A stretch of 64,000 nucleotides of DNA from Pelagibacterium limicola. Lineage in GTDB: Bacteria > Pseudomonadota > Alphaproteobacteria > Rhizobiales > Devosiaceae. Within the stretch, counting starts at the first letter, position 1, and each line of letters starts with the position of its first letter. Below, one piece after another: positions 18,432 to 27,226 of this stretch. The stretch lies in contig NZ_JADQDB010000004.1 in NCBI RefSeq assembly GCF_015694405.1, positions 310,001 to 374,000 on the forward strand, read 5' to 3'. The position numbers and the translations under genes are program-made. A model generated the notes under the pieces. That model did no database searches and was not told where the DNA came from. It worked only from the letters and a program-made list of their open reading frames with translations.

Positions 18432-19496
18432 TCAGACCACATTCTGCCCGAACCTTATCCCCTTGATTTCGCTGGGGCGAATGCCAAAAAGCTCCCGAAA
18501 CTGGCGGGCGAAATGTACACTGTCTTCGATGCCACAACGCAGGATGAGGTCGCTGATCTTGTCGCCAGCCGCACTATGTTCAATCAGATGGCGGGCGCGG
18601 ATCAGCCGGATGGCGCGGATGTGGCCGGCAATCGTCAGGCCGTGGCCGGCAAAGGCTCGGTATAGCGTGGCGCGGGACACGCCCAGCTGGCCGGCGATGT
18701 AATCGGCGTCCAGCCTTGCATTGTCGAGATTTGTGGCAATCACGTGCTGTGCGGCGACAATCAGGCCGCGTCGCAATTCACCCACGTCCATGTCGGGAAG
18801 CTCCGGCGCCTGCTGCAGCATCAGCAGAGCCAGATCGCTCGCGATGTCCAGCAAGCGGCCGGAATCGGGCGGGTCCGGACGCCGCCGGGCCTCTATCAGC
18901 ATGGCCAGTTGCATTTGCAGGAATGGCCTCAGGGGAGAGCGTTCCAGCCGGTACAGCAGACTGGCGTGATCCTGACGGCCCTGCGGGAGAACCCGATCCA
19001 CTGCATCAGCCTTGATGCTGAGGTAGGTAACCTGGTGCTCGCTCATCTCGAGTCGTGAGGCGACGGCAGCATCGTAGAGATAGAGCTGGCCGGCTTCGGC
19101 GCGGTGACGCCAGGAGCCGGCTTCGTAGTCGCGCCGTCCGGACAGCATGAAGCCGATGGTGAGATTGGCATTGGGCAATTGGCTGATGCCGGCGCCGGTT
19201 CTTGCTCCGGCCAGGTCCGCAGACCGCGAATACACGAATTCACCGCGAAGCGAGACCACGGCCTGGGCGCTGGCGTAAAAGGGTACGCTCTGATCGGCTC
19301 TCCGATCGGCGGCGAAGTCGTAAAAGACCCGGTGGCGCCAGAATTCGTATGGGTCGCCATCGGCCGCATCGGTGCTGAGACGCAGCGTGAACCATGAACG
19401 GTCGGGCGCCGGGCTGGCCGGTCGCTCGCATGCGGTCCAGCGATCGGGCAGGGCCTGGACCCAGTACCAGGCATTGCGATGTTCGTCTGGCGTCAT
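18432..19496 (-). CDS. AraC-family transcriptional regulator
   Basis: 354-residue regulator. An N-terminal AraC-binding-like sensor domain (about 40-220) is followed by a C-terminal double HTH (about 250-350) with LGVSRATLYRAFAGHG and IRPSEIKG. ATG 19496 has a good GGGGGAAGG site; the frame extends to 19673, but that would add 59 atypical residues and occupy the divergent promoter. It is divergent from the autotransporter gene and may control it, the downstream MFS gene, or both. Confidence 0.87.
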   Translation of the reverse strand: MTPDEHRNAWYWVQALPDRWTACERPASPAPDRSWFTLRLSTDAADGDPYEFWRHRVFYDFAADRRADQSVPFYASAQAVVSLRGEFVYSRSADLAGARTGAGISQLPNANLTIGFMLSGRRDYEAGSWRHRAEAGQLYLYDAAVASRLEMSEHQVTYLSIKADAVDRVLPQGRQDHASLLYRLERSPLRPFLQMQLAMLIEARRRPDPPDSGRLLDIASDLALLMLQQAPELPDMDVGELRRGLIVAAQHVIATNLDNARLDADYIAGQLGVSRATLYRAFAGHGLTIAGHIRAIRLIRARHLIEHSAAGDKISDLILRCGIEDSVHFARQFRELFGIRPSEIKGIRFGQNVV

Positions 19497-19810
19497 AAGC
19501 ACCTTCCCCCAGGGGCTGATGTCAGAAATGCCCGATGATGACGCGGCCGGCAACCGGCGATGCGTAAATTTTTCTCTGTGAGACGGAATGGTTACCGGCC
19601 TGCCTGTCCAGCCGCTAGATCGGGACTTGCCGAGACAATGGGGGCACGGTTGGGACGATACATTCCTGCGCACATCGCTTTTTGGTCTCCTGACGGCGTA
19701 GCCGGAGTCAGCCGGTCTTGCTCAGGAGGCAAGGGACCGGCTCATGACCGCGACGGGAGGGCGCTAACGACCTCCCGGGCGCTGCAGTTTCTAACTATTC
19801 GAGGGGTACG
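19497..19810. promoter_or_regulatory. Divergent AraC/autotransporter spacer with two hairpins
   Basis: The 314-base spacer carries two inverted repeats near the autotransporter start. AGCCGGTC (19710-19717) pairs with GACCGGCT (19735-19742), extended by TTGC/GCAA across a 2-base bulge. CGGGAGG (19754-19760) pairs with CCTCCCG (19771-19777). They could lie in the autotransporter 5' leader. A GAGGGG ribosome site precedes ATG 19811. No gene is seen. Confidence 0.5.
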
Positions 19811-22800
19811 ATGAACCGCTATACTTTTATTTTGGGGGCCACGGCGCTGTCCTGCGGTCTGGCGCTTGGCACCGCCCCGGCACCTGCGCAGAGCTTCATC
19901 ATCCTGAACGGACAGACGGTAAACGTCACCCAGATCATGGCCGGCCCTGACGATATCGGCGTGGTCGAGCTGGGCGGGGCCATCGAAACGTCAGGAGGCT
20001 TCCACGGCATCCACTCCCTCGGCACAAACGCGCAGATTACCAACAGCGGGACCATTGCAACGCAAGACTGGGGAGCCCTCGGCATATGGTCCACCGGCAC
20101 AAACGCGCAGATTTCCAATAGCGGAACCATAACGTCGGACGGTTTCTACGCCCACGGCATCTACTCCGAGGGTGACGGCGCTCACGTCGCCAACAGCGGA
20201 GTCGTCGCGACGCTAGGCTGGTCCGCCTATGGCATCAACTCCGTAGGGAGCAGCGCGTACATTACCAACAGCGGAACCATCGCAACGCAGGACGGCTCAG
20301 CTCGCGGTATATGGTCCGACGGCGCCAATGCGCAGATTGCCAACAGCGGAACCATCACCACGCAAGGCAACGCCGCCCACGGCATATGGTCCCGCGGCGA
20401 TGACGCTCAAATCGCCAACAGCGGAACCATCGCTACACAAGGCAACACCGCCTTTGGCATCTCGTCCCTCGGCGCCAGCGCGCAAATTGACAACAGCGGA
20501 ACGATCTTGACGCAAGGCGAGATAGCCCACGGCCTCTACTCCGAGGGTGACGGCACTCGCATCGCCAACAGCGGAGACATCGAGACGCAGGGCTGGGCCT
20601 CCTCAGGCATCGTTTCCTTTGGCGCCGACGTGCAGATCACCAACAGCGGAACCATAACCACGCAAGACGACGACGCCTACGGCATCGCTTCCCTCGGCAC
20701 CGGCGCGCAGATTACCAATAGCGGAACCATAACCACGCAAGGTTTGGAAGCCTATGGCATCTACACCGACGGTAACGACGTGCAGATTGCCAACAGCGGG
20801 ACTATCTCGAGCGGGACAGTCGGCATCTTGTCTGTAGGTGCAGACGCGAAGATCGCCAACAGCGGGGCCATCTCGAGCGGGACCATCGGCATCTCATCCG
20901 ATGGCGCAAGCGCCTATATCGACAACAGCGGAACCATCTCCAGCGGGACTGGCGGCGTTTCGTCCATGGGTGCCGACGCCCAGATCGTAAATAGCGGTAC
21001 CATCGCCACGCAACTCGGCGGCGCTCATGGTATCACCTCCGACGGGGCCGGCGCGCGGATTGCCAACAGCGGGAGCATCACCACCCAAGGCAACTCGGCC
21101 CAAGGCATATCGACCGGAGGCAATAACGCGCGCATCGCCAACAGTGGAACCATCGCCACGCAAGCCTCCAACGCCTATGGTATCGCCTCTGACGGCGCAA
21201 ACGCCCATATCGCCAATAGTGGGATCGTCGCCACACTGGCCTCCAACGCCCACGGTATCGTCTCCGATGGCGCAAACGCGCGCATCGCCAACAGTGGAAC
21301 CATCGCCACACAAGGGGGAGGTGCCTTTGGCATCGCCTCCGATGGCGTCGGCGCGCGGATTACAAACAGCGGAACCGTTGCCACGCAAGGCGTGTCCGCC
21401 TTCGCCGTCGCTTCCGATGGCGCCGGCGCACGGATCGCCAACAGCGGGGCTATCACTACGCAGGGTTGGGTCGCCTATGCCATTTCCGCCGCCGGTGATG
21501 ACGCGCAGATCGCCAATAGCGGATCCCTCACGACGCATGGCGGGGGTGCCTCGGGCATCTTGTCGATTGGTGCCAACGCGCGGATCGCCAACAGTGGATC
21601 CATCACGACGCAAGGCAGCGTTACCGAGGGCATCTACTCCGAAGGCGCGAACGCGCGAATCGTCAACAGTGGATCCATCTCCGCGCTAGGCCACCAAGCC
21701 TGGGGCGTCGTCTCCAACGGCGCCAACGCGCACATCGTCAATAGTGGCGCCATTCGCGCGCCCGGAACGGACTCCATGGCGATCTATATGGACTCCGGGG
21801 CCACCAACGCCACCCTCGACCTGTTGCCGGGCACGGTGCTGGAAGGCGCGATATTCGTTCACGATACCGTCGCGCCGGGCATGACCATGAACATCGGATA
21901 TGGCCCCAACACCAGCATCCGTTTCACGGACGCCGGCTATTTCCCTTGGGACACAGGCGCCCTTCCCGGCACGATCAATGCGAAGGCCGCCATGGTCGTG
22001 ATCGACCAGGATGCCATGACGGTCATGACCGCGGACGCCACAGCGCCGCAAGCCGCGGCAAGTACGCTCGGCAGCCTGACCGGCGGCATCTTTGGCGCCA
22101 TCGGCGCGCGAGACACCGGCGGCGCCCTGCGCACACCGGTCCAACCGCTCGGCTATGCGCCCGCACGCCCTTCGCCCACAAATGCCTTCGATATCTTCGA
22201 GGCCATGGACGAGGCCTATTCGCCGCAAGCATGGATCGCCGGCTTCGGCGGCTTTGGCTATCGCGACCCAGCGGGCACATCGCCCGGTCACAGGCACGGC
22301 ATGAGCGGTATCGTCTCGGGCATCGATCTCGGCGCAAACGAGGCGGGAACCTCGGGCATCCTCATTGGCGGCGCATGGGAACGTACCGACGTGCCAGGCA
22401 GCCAGACAGTCAATGCCAGTTCCATCTTCGGCGGCGCCTATGGCGCCATCGCGCTGGGGGATACCAGCATCGATCTCGGCCTTATCCTCGGCCGCACGAG
22501 CTTCGAGAGCACGCGCGCGGTATTCGACAACATGGCCCCGGGCGGTATCGCCAACGCGCGGGCCGAATATGGCGGGGTCTTCGTCTCTCCGCACCTTGCC
22601 ATAACCCAATCGGTCGATCTCGGAGGGCAGGCGGTGAAGGTGGGCGGCTCAGTCCGCTATTCGGGCCTCTTCCTGGACGGTTATGCCGAAACTGGCACCA
22701 ACGCCCCGCTTTCGGTCGACGCCCGCGACCACCACGCCGTCACGGCCCGCGCGTTCGTCTCGGTCCCGTTCCAAACGCAGCACGATGATGGTGCCATCTC

Positions 22801-23050
22801 CCGCATCACCCCGACCCTCGGAGTCGAGGGTACCCTCCAGTTCGGCGCCGACACGCTGACCGGCTCCCTGAGTGGCATCGGCGTCGCCTTTTCCGCTGGC
22901 CATCGTAACACGCTCGGCGCGTTCGCGGGCTTGCGGCTGGAACACGAGACGGCGGATAATCTCTCGATTTTTGCCGAGGCGCAGGGGACTCTGAGAGACG
23001 ACCGGTCGGGCGATTTCTCTGCAAGCTTCGGGGCGAACGTAAAGTTCTGA
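19811..23050 (+). CDS. Autotransporter adhesin with a repeat passenger domain
   Basis: 1079-residue type V secreted surface protein. A signal peptide covers about 1-26 (cut near APAQS). The passenger domain contains 24 tandem units of 25 residues, three of them 22, with consensus IANSGTITTQGxxAxGIxSxGAxAx; this is the regular turn pattern of a parallel beta-helix. The C-terminal autotransporter beta-barrel spans about 793-1079 (AWIAGFGGFGYRDPAG onward) and ends in the usual terminal Phe. The function is probably adhesion or aggregation. The next gene on this strand is a diguanylate cyclase, which may link surface attachment to c-di-GMP. Ligand and cleavage are unknown. Confidence 0.88.
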   Translation: MNRYTFILGATALSCGLALGTAPAPAQSFIILNGQTVNVTQIMAGPDDIGVVELGGAIETSGGFHGIHSLGTNAQITNSGTIATQDWGALGIWSTGTNAQISNSGTITSDGFYAHGIYSEGDGAHVANSGVVATLGWSAYGINSVGSSAYITNSGTIATQDGSARGIWSDGANAQIANSGTITTQGNAAHGIWSRGDDAQIANSGTIATQGNTAFGISSLGASAQIDNSGTILTQGEIAHGLYSEGDGTRIANSGDIETQGWASSGIVSFGADVQITNSGTITTQDDDAYGIASLGTGAQITNSGTITTQGLEAYGIYTDGNDVQIANSGTISSGTVGILSVGADAKIANSGAISSGTIGISSDGASAYIDNSGTISSGTGGVSSMGADAQIVNSGTIATQLGGAHGITSDGAGARIANSGSITTQGNSAQGISTGGNNARIANSGTIATQASNAYGIASDGANAHIANSGIVATLASNAHGIVSDGANARIANSGTIATQGGGAFGIASDGVGARITNSGTVATQGVSAFAVASDGAGARIANSGAITTQGWVAYAISAAGDDAQIANSGSLTTHGGGASGILSIGANARIANSGSITTQGSVTEGIYSEGANARIVNSGSISALGHQAWGVVSNGANAHIVNSGAIRAPGTDSMAIYMDSGATNATLDLLPGTVLEGAIFVHDTVAPGMTMNIGYGPNTSIRFTDAGYFPWDTGALPGTINAKAAMVVIDQDAMTVMTADATAPQAAASTLGSLTGGIFGAIGARDTGGALRTPVQPLGYAPARPSPTNAFDIFEAMDEAYSPQAWIAGFGGFGYRDPAGTSPGHRHGMSGIVSGIDLGANEAGTSGILIGGAWERTDVPGSQTVNASSIFGGAYGAIALGDTSIDLGLILGRTSFESTRAVFDNMAPGGIANARAEYGGVFVSPHLAITQSVDLGGQAVKVGGSVRYSGLFLDGYAETGTNAPLSVDARDHHAVTARAFVSVPFQTQHDDGAISRITPTLGVEGTLQFGADTLTGSLSGIGVAFSAGHRNTLGAFAGLRLEHETADNLSIFAEAQGTLRDDRSGDFSASFGANVKF
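20035..21808 (+). repeat. Array of 24 tandem 75-base units inside the autotransporter gene
   Basis: Units recur every 75 bases (for example AACAGCGGA at 20342 and 20417); three units near 20790-21000 are 66 bases. Length stays a multiple of three, so unit gain or loss would keep the frame. Neighbouring units around 21120-21460 are especially alike, which favours slippage or recombination. Each unit encodes one NSG-containing beta-helix rung. Confidence 0.85.
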
Positions 23051-23510
23051 GCATTGGCGCGCGACGGCATCATTTGTGTACGCTGACGCGCGCCGCGCGC
23101 TCGCCAAATAGACGCAATGGCTTCATGACGCCGGCCGATGGCGTCGATTTCTGGTCTTCCGCCAGTATCGGCCGGCAAATCTCCCGCACGATCACGGAAT
23201 GGCGAAGCCTTTACGGTCCCAGCGGAGTCCTGGCCCTTGGCGCAGGCTGGCCGACACGTTTGCTGCCGAGATGGGTCCCTGATTCTCGCTTAAGACACCG
23301 GCACCGCCTGGACTCATTGGCGCCGCCCACTGCGGTCAGGGACCGCGCAAGGTTCGGGAATCCGATTGAATCCCCCCGTTAACCCCTCTTTGAGAGGGGT
23401 GGTTCATTGTTATTTCGAGGGTGGCAGGGAGCGCGTCGGTCGATTGTTGCGTTACAGCCGTGTGGCCTCATGCTGCCAGGGCCGCAATGCCTGCAGGGAA
23501 GTACGCGCGT
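23051..23510. other. Spacer between the autotransporter and diguanylate cyclase genes
   Basis: No convincing gene in these 460 bases. A 102-codon frame at 23074-23382 has no recognisable domain. TTGGCG and CGCCAA arms downstream of the autotransporter stop could form a weak hairpin. A clear stem-loop lies at 23382-23400. Confidence 0.5.
23382..23400. terminator. Perfect 8-base stem-loop, possible terminator
   Basis: ACCCCTCT (23382-23389), TTG loop, AGAGGGGT (23393-23400), followed by the T-rich GGTTCATTGTTATTT. A GC-rich stem with T-rich downstream DNA fits a Rho-independent terminator on the plus strand, although it is over 300 bases from the autotransporter stop. It could instead end a leader transcript of the following gene. 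Confidence 0.5.
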
Positions 23511-24770
23511 ATGGATTATGCAAAGGGTGTCCAGGATCGGACCGCGGCTATTCTGGACGATCTAATCCGGGATCCTGCCATAATGGCCGAAACCGAGCGG
23601 CAGTTGTCTGGTCGGACGAGGCATATCCGGCTCGAAGGGGCGATGGCAGCGGGCTATCGCGCGCGGATGTGGCGTCAGCACGCCAAGGTGATCCGATCCT
23701 GGATGAGCTGGGTCATCATCATTAATGCCCTGACCCTTGTCCTGAACATGGTGTTGCTGCCCGATACCATCGCCAACGCCATGCTGGCCCCAGGCGCAGT
23801 TATCTTTCCCGCGGCGCTCGGCGTGATCCTCGTATGGCTCAGGCGGCGCCAGCCGATTGTTGAGGACGCCACATTGCTGGGCGGGCTATTCGTCATCCTG
23901 CTGGCGGTCTCGTGGATGGCGGTCGCGGCCGGCCCTGTTCTGCTCGAACGCTACCTTAACATCATGCTGTTCGTCGGCATCGCCGCCATCATCATCTTCG
24001 ACGTACCCTTTCGCCAGACGCTGGCCATAGCGGTCTATCTGCTGGCACTTTATCTCATCTTCCATTTTGGGGCAGGCGGGGCGGACTCCAGAACGATTCT
24101 TTCAGGCTTCATGTTCTTTGCCAGCGGTGTCGCGGCCACGGTCATGGCGCGGCGCACGATGAGCATTCTCGCGCGCAAATCGTTCCTGCTCGAACTGCGC
24201 GACCGTCGCCGGATGATCGATCTGAGTGAGACCAATGTCAGCCTTGAGCAGCTATCGCGCGTCGACGGCCTGACCGGACTTTCCAACCGGCACAGGATGC
24301 ACGAATGCATGGCGGCGCTGTGGCGAACCGGCAGCGACATCGGGTTGCTGATGTGTGACGTCGACGATTTCAAGGCCCTTAACGATAGTCTGGGCCATTT
24401 GGCCGGAGACCGATGCCTCGTGGAAGTCGCACAACTGATCAAGAAGAGCACGCGGCAGGCCGATTGCGTCGCCCGCTACGGCGGCGAGGAATTCGTCGTC
24501 GTGCTGTCAGCGTCTTCCAGCGCCCATGCAAGCACCATCGCAGAACGCATCCGCAAAAGCGTTGAGGAAGCAGGGCTACCGCATCCTGCCTCGCGGGTCG
24601 CGCCGGTGGTAACGCTCAGTATCGGCATTGCCATATGGAAGGGGACCAAGGAACAGTTGAGCCCCGAACAGCTTCTCGGCCGTGCCGATGCAGCCCTTTA
24701 CCGCGCCAAGCAATCGGGCCGGAACAGAGTCGAGGAATGGACGCCCGCGCTCGATCCCGCGGAGGCGTGA
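23511..24770 (+). CDS. Membrane-anchored diguanylate cyclase (GGDEF)
   Basis: 419 residues from ATG 23511, which has an AGGGAAG site; an in-frame start at 23421 is possible. About six membrane helices lie between residues 60 and 225, followed by a short linker (LLELRDRRRMIDLSETNVSLEQLS) and a GGDEF domain. The active-site loop is GGEEF at 324-328, an intact catalytic form. The product-inhibition site RxxD (RQAD, 315-318) sits the standard five residues before it. The enzyme should therefore make c-di-GMP with feedback control. There is no EAL domain. Its neighbours are an autotransporter and a glycosyltransferase, consistent with surface or biofilm control. Confidence 0.92.
   Translation: MDYAKGVQDRTAAILDDLIRDPAIMAETERQLSGRTRHIRLEGAMAAGYRARMWRQHAKVIRSWMSWVIIINALTLVLNMVLLPDTIANAMLAPGAVIFPAALGVILVWLRRRQPIVEDATLLGGLFVILLAVSWMAVAAGPVLLERYLNIMLFVGIAAIIIFDVPFRQTLAIAVYLLALYLIFHFGAGGADSRTILSGFMFFASGVAATVMARRTMSILARKSFLLELRDRRRMIDLSETNVSLEQLSRVDGLTGLSNRHRMHECMAALWRTGSDIGLLMCDVDDFKALNDSLGHLAGDRCLVEVAQLIKKSTRQADCVARYGGEEFVVVLSASSSAHASTIAERIRKSVEEAGLPHPASRVAPVVTLSIGIAIWKGTKEQLSPEQLLGRADAALYRAKQSGRNRVEEWTPALDPAEA
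24700..24745 (+). repeat. 46-base block shared with the PIG-L gene, copy 2
   Basis: This part of the diguanylate cyclase 3' end encodes YRAKQSGRNRVEEW, the normal GGDEF terminal signature. It matches 16895-16940 at 40 of 46 positions, so this copy is likely the original context. Confidence 0.7.
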
Positions 24771-24955
24771 GGGGCCGGCTCGAAAAATCGGATCGTTGAG
24801 ACAGGCGTGGGAACCGCGCGGCGTATCTTAGGCCTATTTTGATGGTTAAAGGTGCGGCGGGCGGGAAAGGGGCGGTCTGGATCATTTGACACGGGGTTGG
24901 ACCGTTGCGCACGCTGCGGGCAGGCGCTAAAGCCTAGCACCACACTTTCTGAACG

Positions 24956-26191
24956 ATGAGCAAAATCTTGACGGTTGATCGGCGCGCCTCCGCTCCTCTA
25001 GTGCACGTACTTCCGACCTCGCCGGTTTTCCTTCCCGAAGCCAGCCCCATGCGGCGCCTGCCTCGTCGCCCGGAGCGAAGCCGCCCTCCAGAATTCTTCG
25101 CGGCCTTTGAAGACAGGGCGCTGTTTTACGACTGCTTTCGCGCCGGGTCGTCCGATATCGTTCTGGTCGGCCCTCCGCCGCTGAACCTGACGCCCCTTCT
25201 CAGGTCCGCGCGCTTTCGTGCGCTGCCTTCGGGGGAGATCGTTGAGGCATCATGGTTTCCTTCGCGGTCCACGATGACCACGCTGCTGCGGAGCGTGGTC
25301 CCTGGCACCGAAGCGGTGGAGATTCGCTTCGAAGGGTTCGCCCAGACGATACCTGTACAGCCACAATCCGACCTCTTCAGGAATCGGCGCGTCATGTTCA
25401 CGATGAACAAGGACAACGAACTGGAGTGGATCAACGCCTGGGCGAATTGGCATTGCCGGATGCACGGTGTCGATGCCATCGTGATCTTCGATAACGGGTC
25501 TACCCGATATCGGCTCGAGGACATCGCCGCCGCGCTAGCCGGGATTGAGGGGCTCGAGGCGGTTGGACTGATCTCCTGGCCGTTCCGCTATGGGCCTGTC
25601 GACCCGGCAGTGCTCTCGCGTCCCTATTGGCCCAATTTTCTTCAGGTGGCGAGCTTTACCGTGATGCTGCGCCGCTTCGCGGCCGGGAGCGCCGGGATTC
25701 TCAATTGCGACATCGATGAACTCGTGGGGCGGGCCGGAGACGAGGACGTGTTCTCGCTTCTGGCGGACAGCCGCGATGGTTATGTCCGGCTCAAGGGAAC
25801 TTGGATCGAGGCCGTCGAAAGCGGCGAGTTGGCGGCAGCAACGCCATCGCCAGCGCATTTCCGGTTCGAGCATCGCGTCAAAAACCCGCTGCTGGCCCGC
25901 TGCGCGGACAAGTGGGCGCTGGATCCTCAACAGGCCTGGCTGCAGGACCTCGGGATATTTCCCATGATGCACCGCATCTATGGGATGCCCCGCGCGCAGG
26001 CGTTGCTGGCGCCGACCTCTCCGTTCTGGCATTTTCGCGGGATCAACACGAACTGGAAGGAAGAGCGCGTGAAGCGCGAACTGCCCCCTGCCGACCCGCG
26101 CCGCCACACGAGGGACTCCGGCTGGCTCGAAGCCCGGCGGCTGTTTTCTAAAGGCGGTACTCCCACTAGCGTCGGCGGTGAGACGCTCTAA
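24956..26191 (+). CDS. Glycosyltransferase family 2/92-like protein
   Basis: 411-residue protein. The middle (about 140-260) has MFTMNKDNELEWINAWANWH, VDAIVIFDNGST and ILNCDIDELV. The last is a DxD-type metal/nucleotide-sugar motif typical of Glyco_tranf_2_4 and GT92-like enzymes. The first 130 residues show no domain I recognise. There is no signal peptide or membrane helix. It follows the diguanylate cyclase after 185 bases and is convergent with the DMT gene. It may modify a surface glycan, but donor and acceptor are unknown. Confidence 0.75.
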   Translation: MSKILTVDRRASAPLVHVLPTSPVFLPEASPMRRLPRRPERSRPPEFFAAFEDRALFYDCFRAGSSDIVLVGPPPLNLTPLLRSARFRALPSGEIVEASWFPSRSTMTTLLRSVVPGTEAVEIRFEGFAQTIPVQPQSDLFRNRRVMFTMNKDNELEWINAWANWHCRMHGVDAIVIFDNGSTRYRLEDIAAALAGIEGLEAVGLISWPFRYGPVDPAVLSRPYWPNFLQVASFTVMLRRFAAGSAGILNCDIDELVGRAGDEDVFSLLADSRDGYVRLKGTWIEAVESGELAAATPSPAHFRFEHRVKNPLLARCADKWALDPQQAWLQDLGIFPMMHRIYGMPRAQALLAPTSPFWHFRGINTNWKEERVKRELPPADPRRHTRDSGWLEARRLFSKGGTPTSVGGETL

Positions 26192-26340
26192 GGTCCATTG
26201 AACTGTTTAGGCGGTGCGTGGCGGTTTTGATCGTGCCTTGCCAAGGAGCCCAGCCACAGGGGCAGCGTCGATCATCAGGCAAGCCGAACAGGCCGAGGGT
26301 CATTCATCGGGATTGCCCAGGTGACATCACCGATTTCAGT

Positions 26341-27222
26341 TCAGTCATACTTGGGGTGATTGTGGTGAACGCCGCGGGCGCGAGTGGAAAGCTGCAGCCC
26401 GATAAAAATAACGACGATGCCCGGTATTATGGCTGTGCCCGGTACTTCGGAAAAAACGAAATACCCTGTCAAAGAAGCAAAAACGATCGACAGGTAGCCA
26501 AGAGGGGCCAGGATACTGGCCGGGGTGGATTGATAGGCTTTGAGGAAGCAGAATTGCGCGATTTGGGCCAGCAGGCCTATCCCGATCAGGAGTGGCCAAT
26601 CCCCAACGGCAACAGGATTCCAGAATAATATGGCCGGTACAGCGGTCAAAATGGACAGCCCCACCGTATAGAACACCATCATCACCGTGGTGTTCTCGTC
26701 TTTGAGCGCCCGGGTCTGTATGGTGGCCATTGAGCCGAAAAATACAGAACCGAATGCCGCAGCAAGCCCCCAATCAAAGGGAATCTCTCCCGGCGCAATG
26801 ATAATCAGGACGCCAGCGAAGCCAAGTGCCACGCCAACCCATTGCATTGCCCCAACCCTCTCGGCAAGGAGTATGACAGCAAGAATTGTAACCACGAGCG
26901 GGCGCATGAAGCCGATGGCATTGACCAGTGCAAGGGGCAAAGCCGCCAATGCCGAGAAATTGCAGGTAAGTGCCAGCGCATTGCAAAACACACGAAAGCT
27001 GTGCCGTCCGGCTCGCCGCGTTGAAAACACCTCGGCGCGGTAGCGCCAGATAAGGGGCGTGATCGCACCCAGACCGATCAGCGACCGAATGAACACCAAC
27101 TGGATTGCCGGATAGTCGGCGCCTGCCAACTTAACCAGCGCCGTCATAGCCGTTACAAGCAGCATGTCGGCCAAAAGCCACGCCATCCCCGATCTGTTGG
27201 CTGCGTCGGGTGCGCCCATCAT
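26341..27222 (-). CDS. DMT-superfamily (EamA) transporter
   Basis: 293-residue membrane protein with about ten hydrophobic helices in two EamA repeats (LVFIRSLIGLGAITPLIWR in the first; LAQIAQFCFLKAYQSTPASI in the second). ATG 27222 lies 4 bases after the PIG-L stop, indicating one operon. An in-frame start at 27333 would overlap that gene by more than 100 bases. Such proteins usually export small metabolites; the substrate is unknown. Confidence 0.85.
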   Translation of the reverse strand: MMGAPDAANRSGMAWLLADMLLVTAMTALVKLAGADYPAIQLVFIRSLIGLGAITPLIWRYRAEVFSTRRAGRHSFRVFCNALALTCNFSALAALPLALVNAIGFMRPLVVTILAVILLAERVGAMQWVGVALGFAGVLIIIAPGEIPFDWGLAAAFGSVFFGSMATIQTRALKDENTTVMMVFYTVGLSILTAVPAILFWNPVAVGDWPLLIGIGLLAQIAQFCFLKAYQSTPASILAPLGYLSIVFASLTGYFVFSEVPGTAIIPGIVVIFIGLQLSTRARGVHHNHPKYD

Positions 27223-27226
27223 CCGA

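Noticed and set aside
20035-21808. Regular repeats considered as a CRISPR array
   Set aside because: The units are 75 bases, contiguous, in frame and encode beta-helix rungs; no spacers and no cas genes.
23074-23382. 102-codon frame after the autotransporter
   Set aside because: Arg/Pro-rich, no recognisable domain or ribosome site; treated as spacer.
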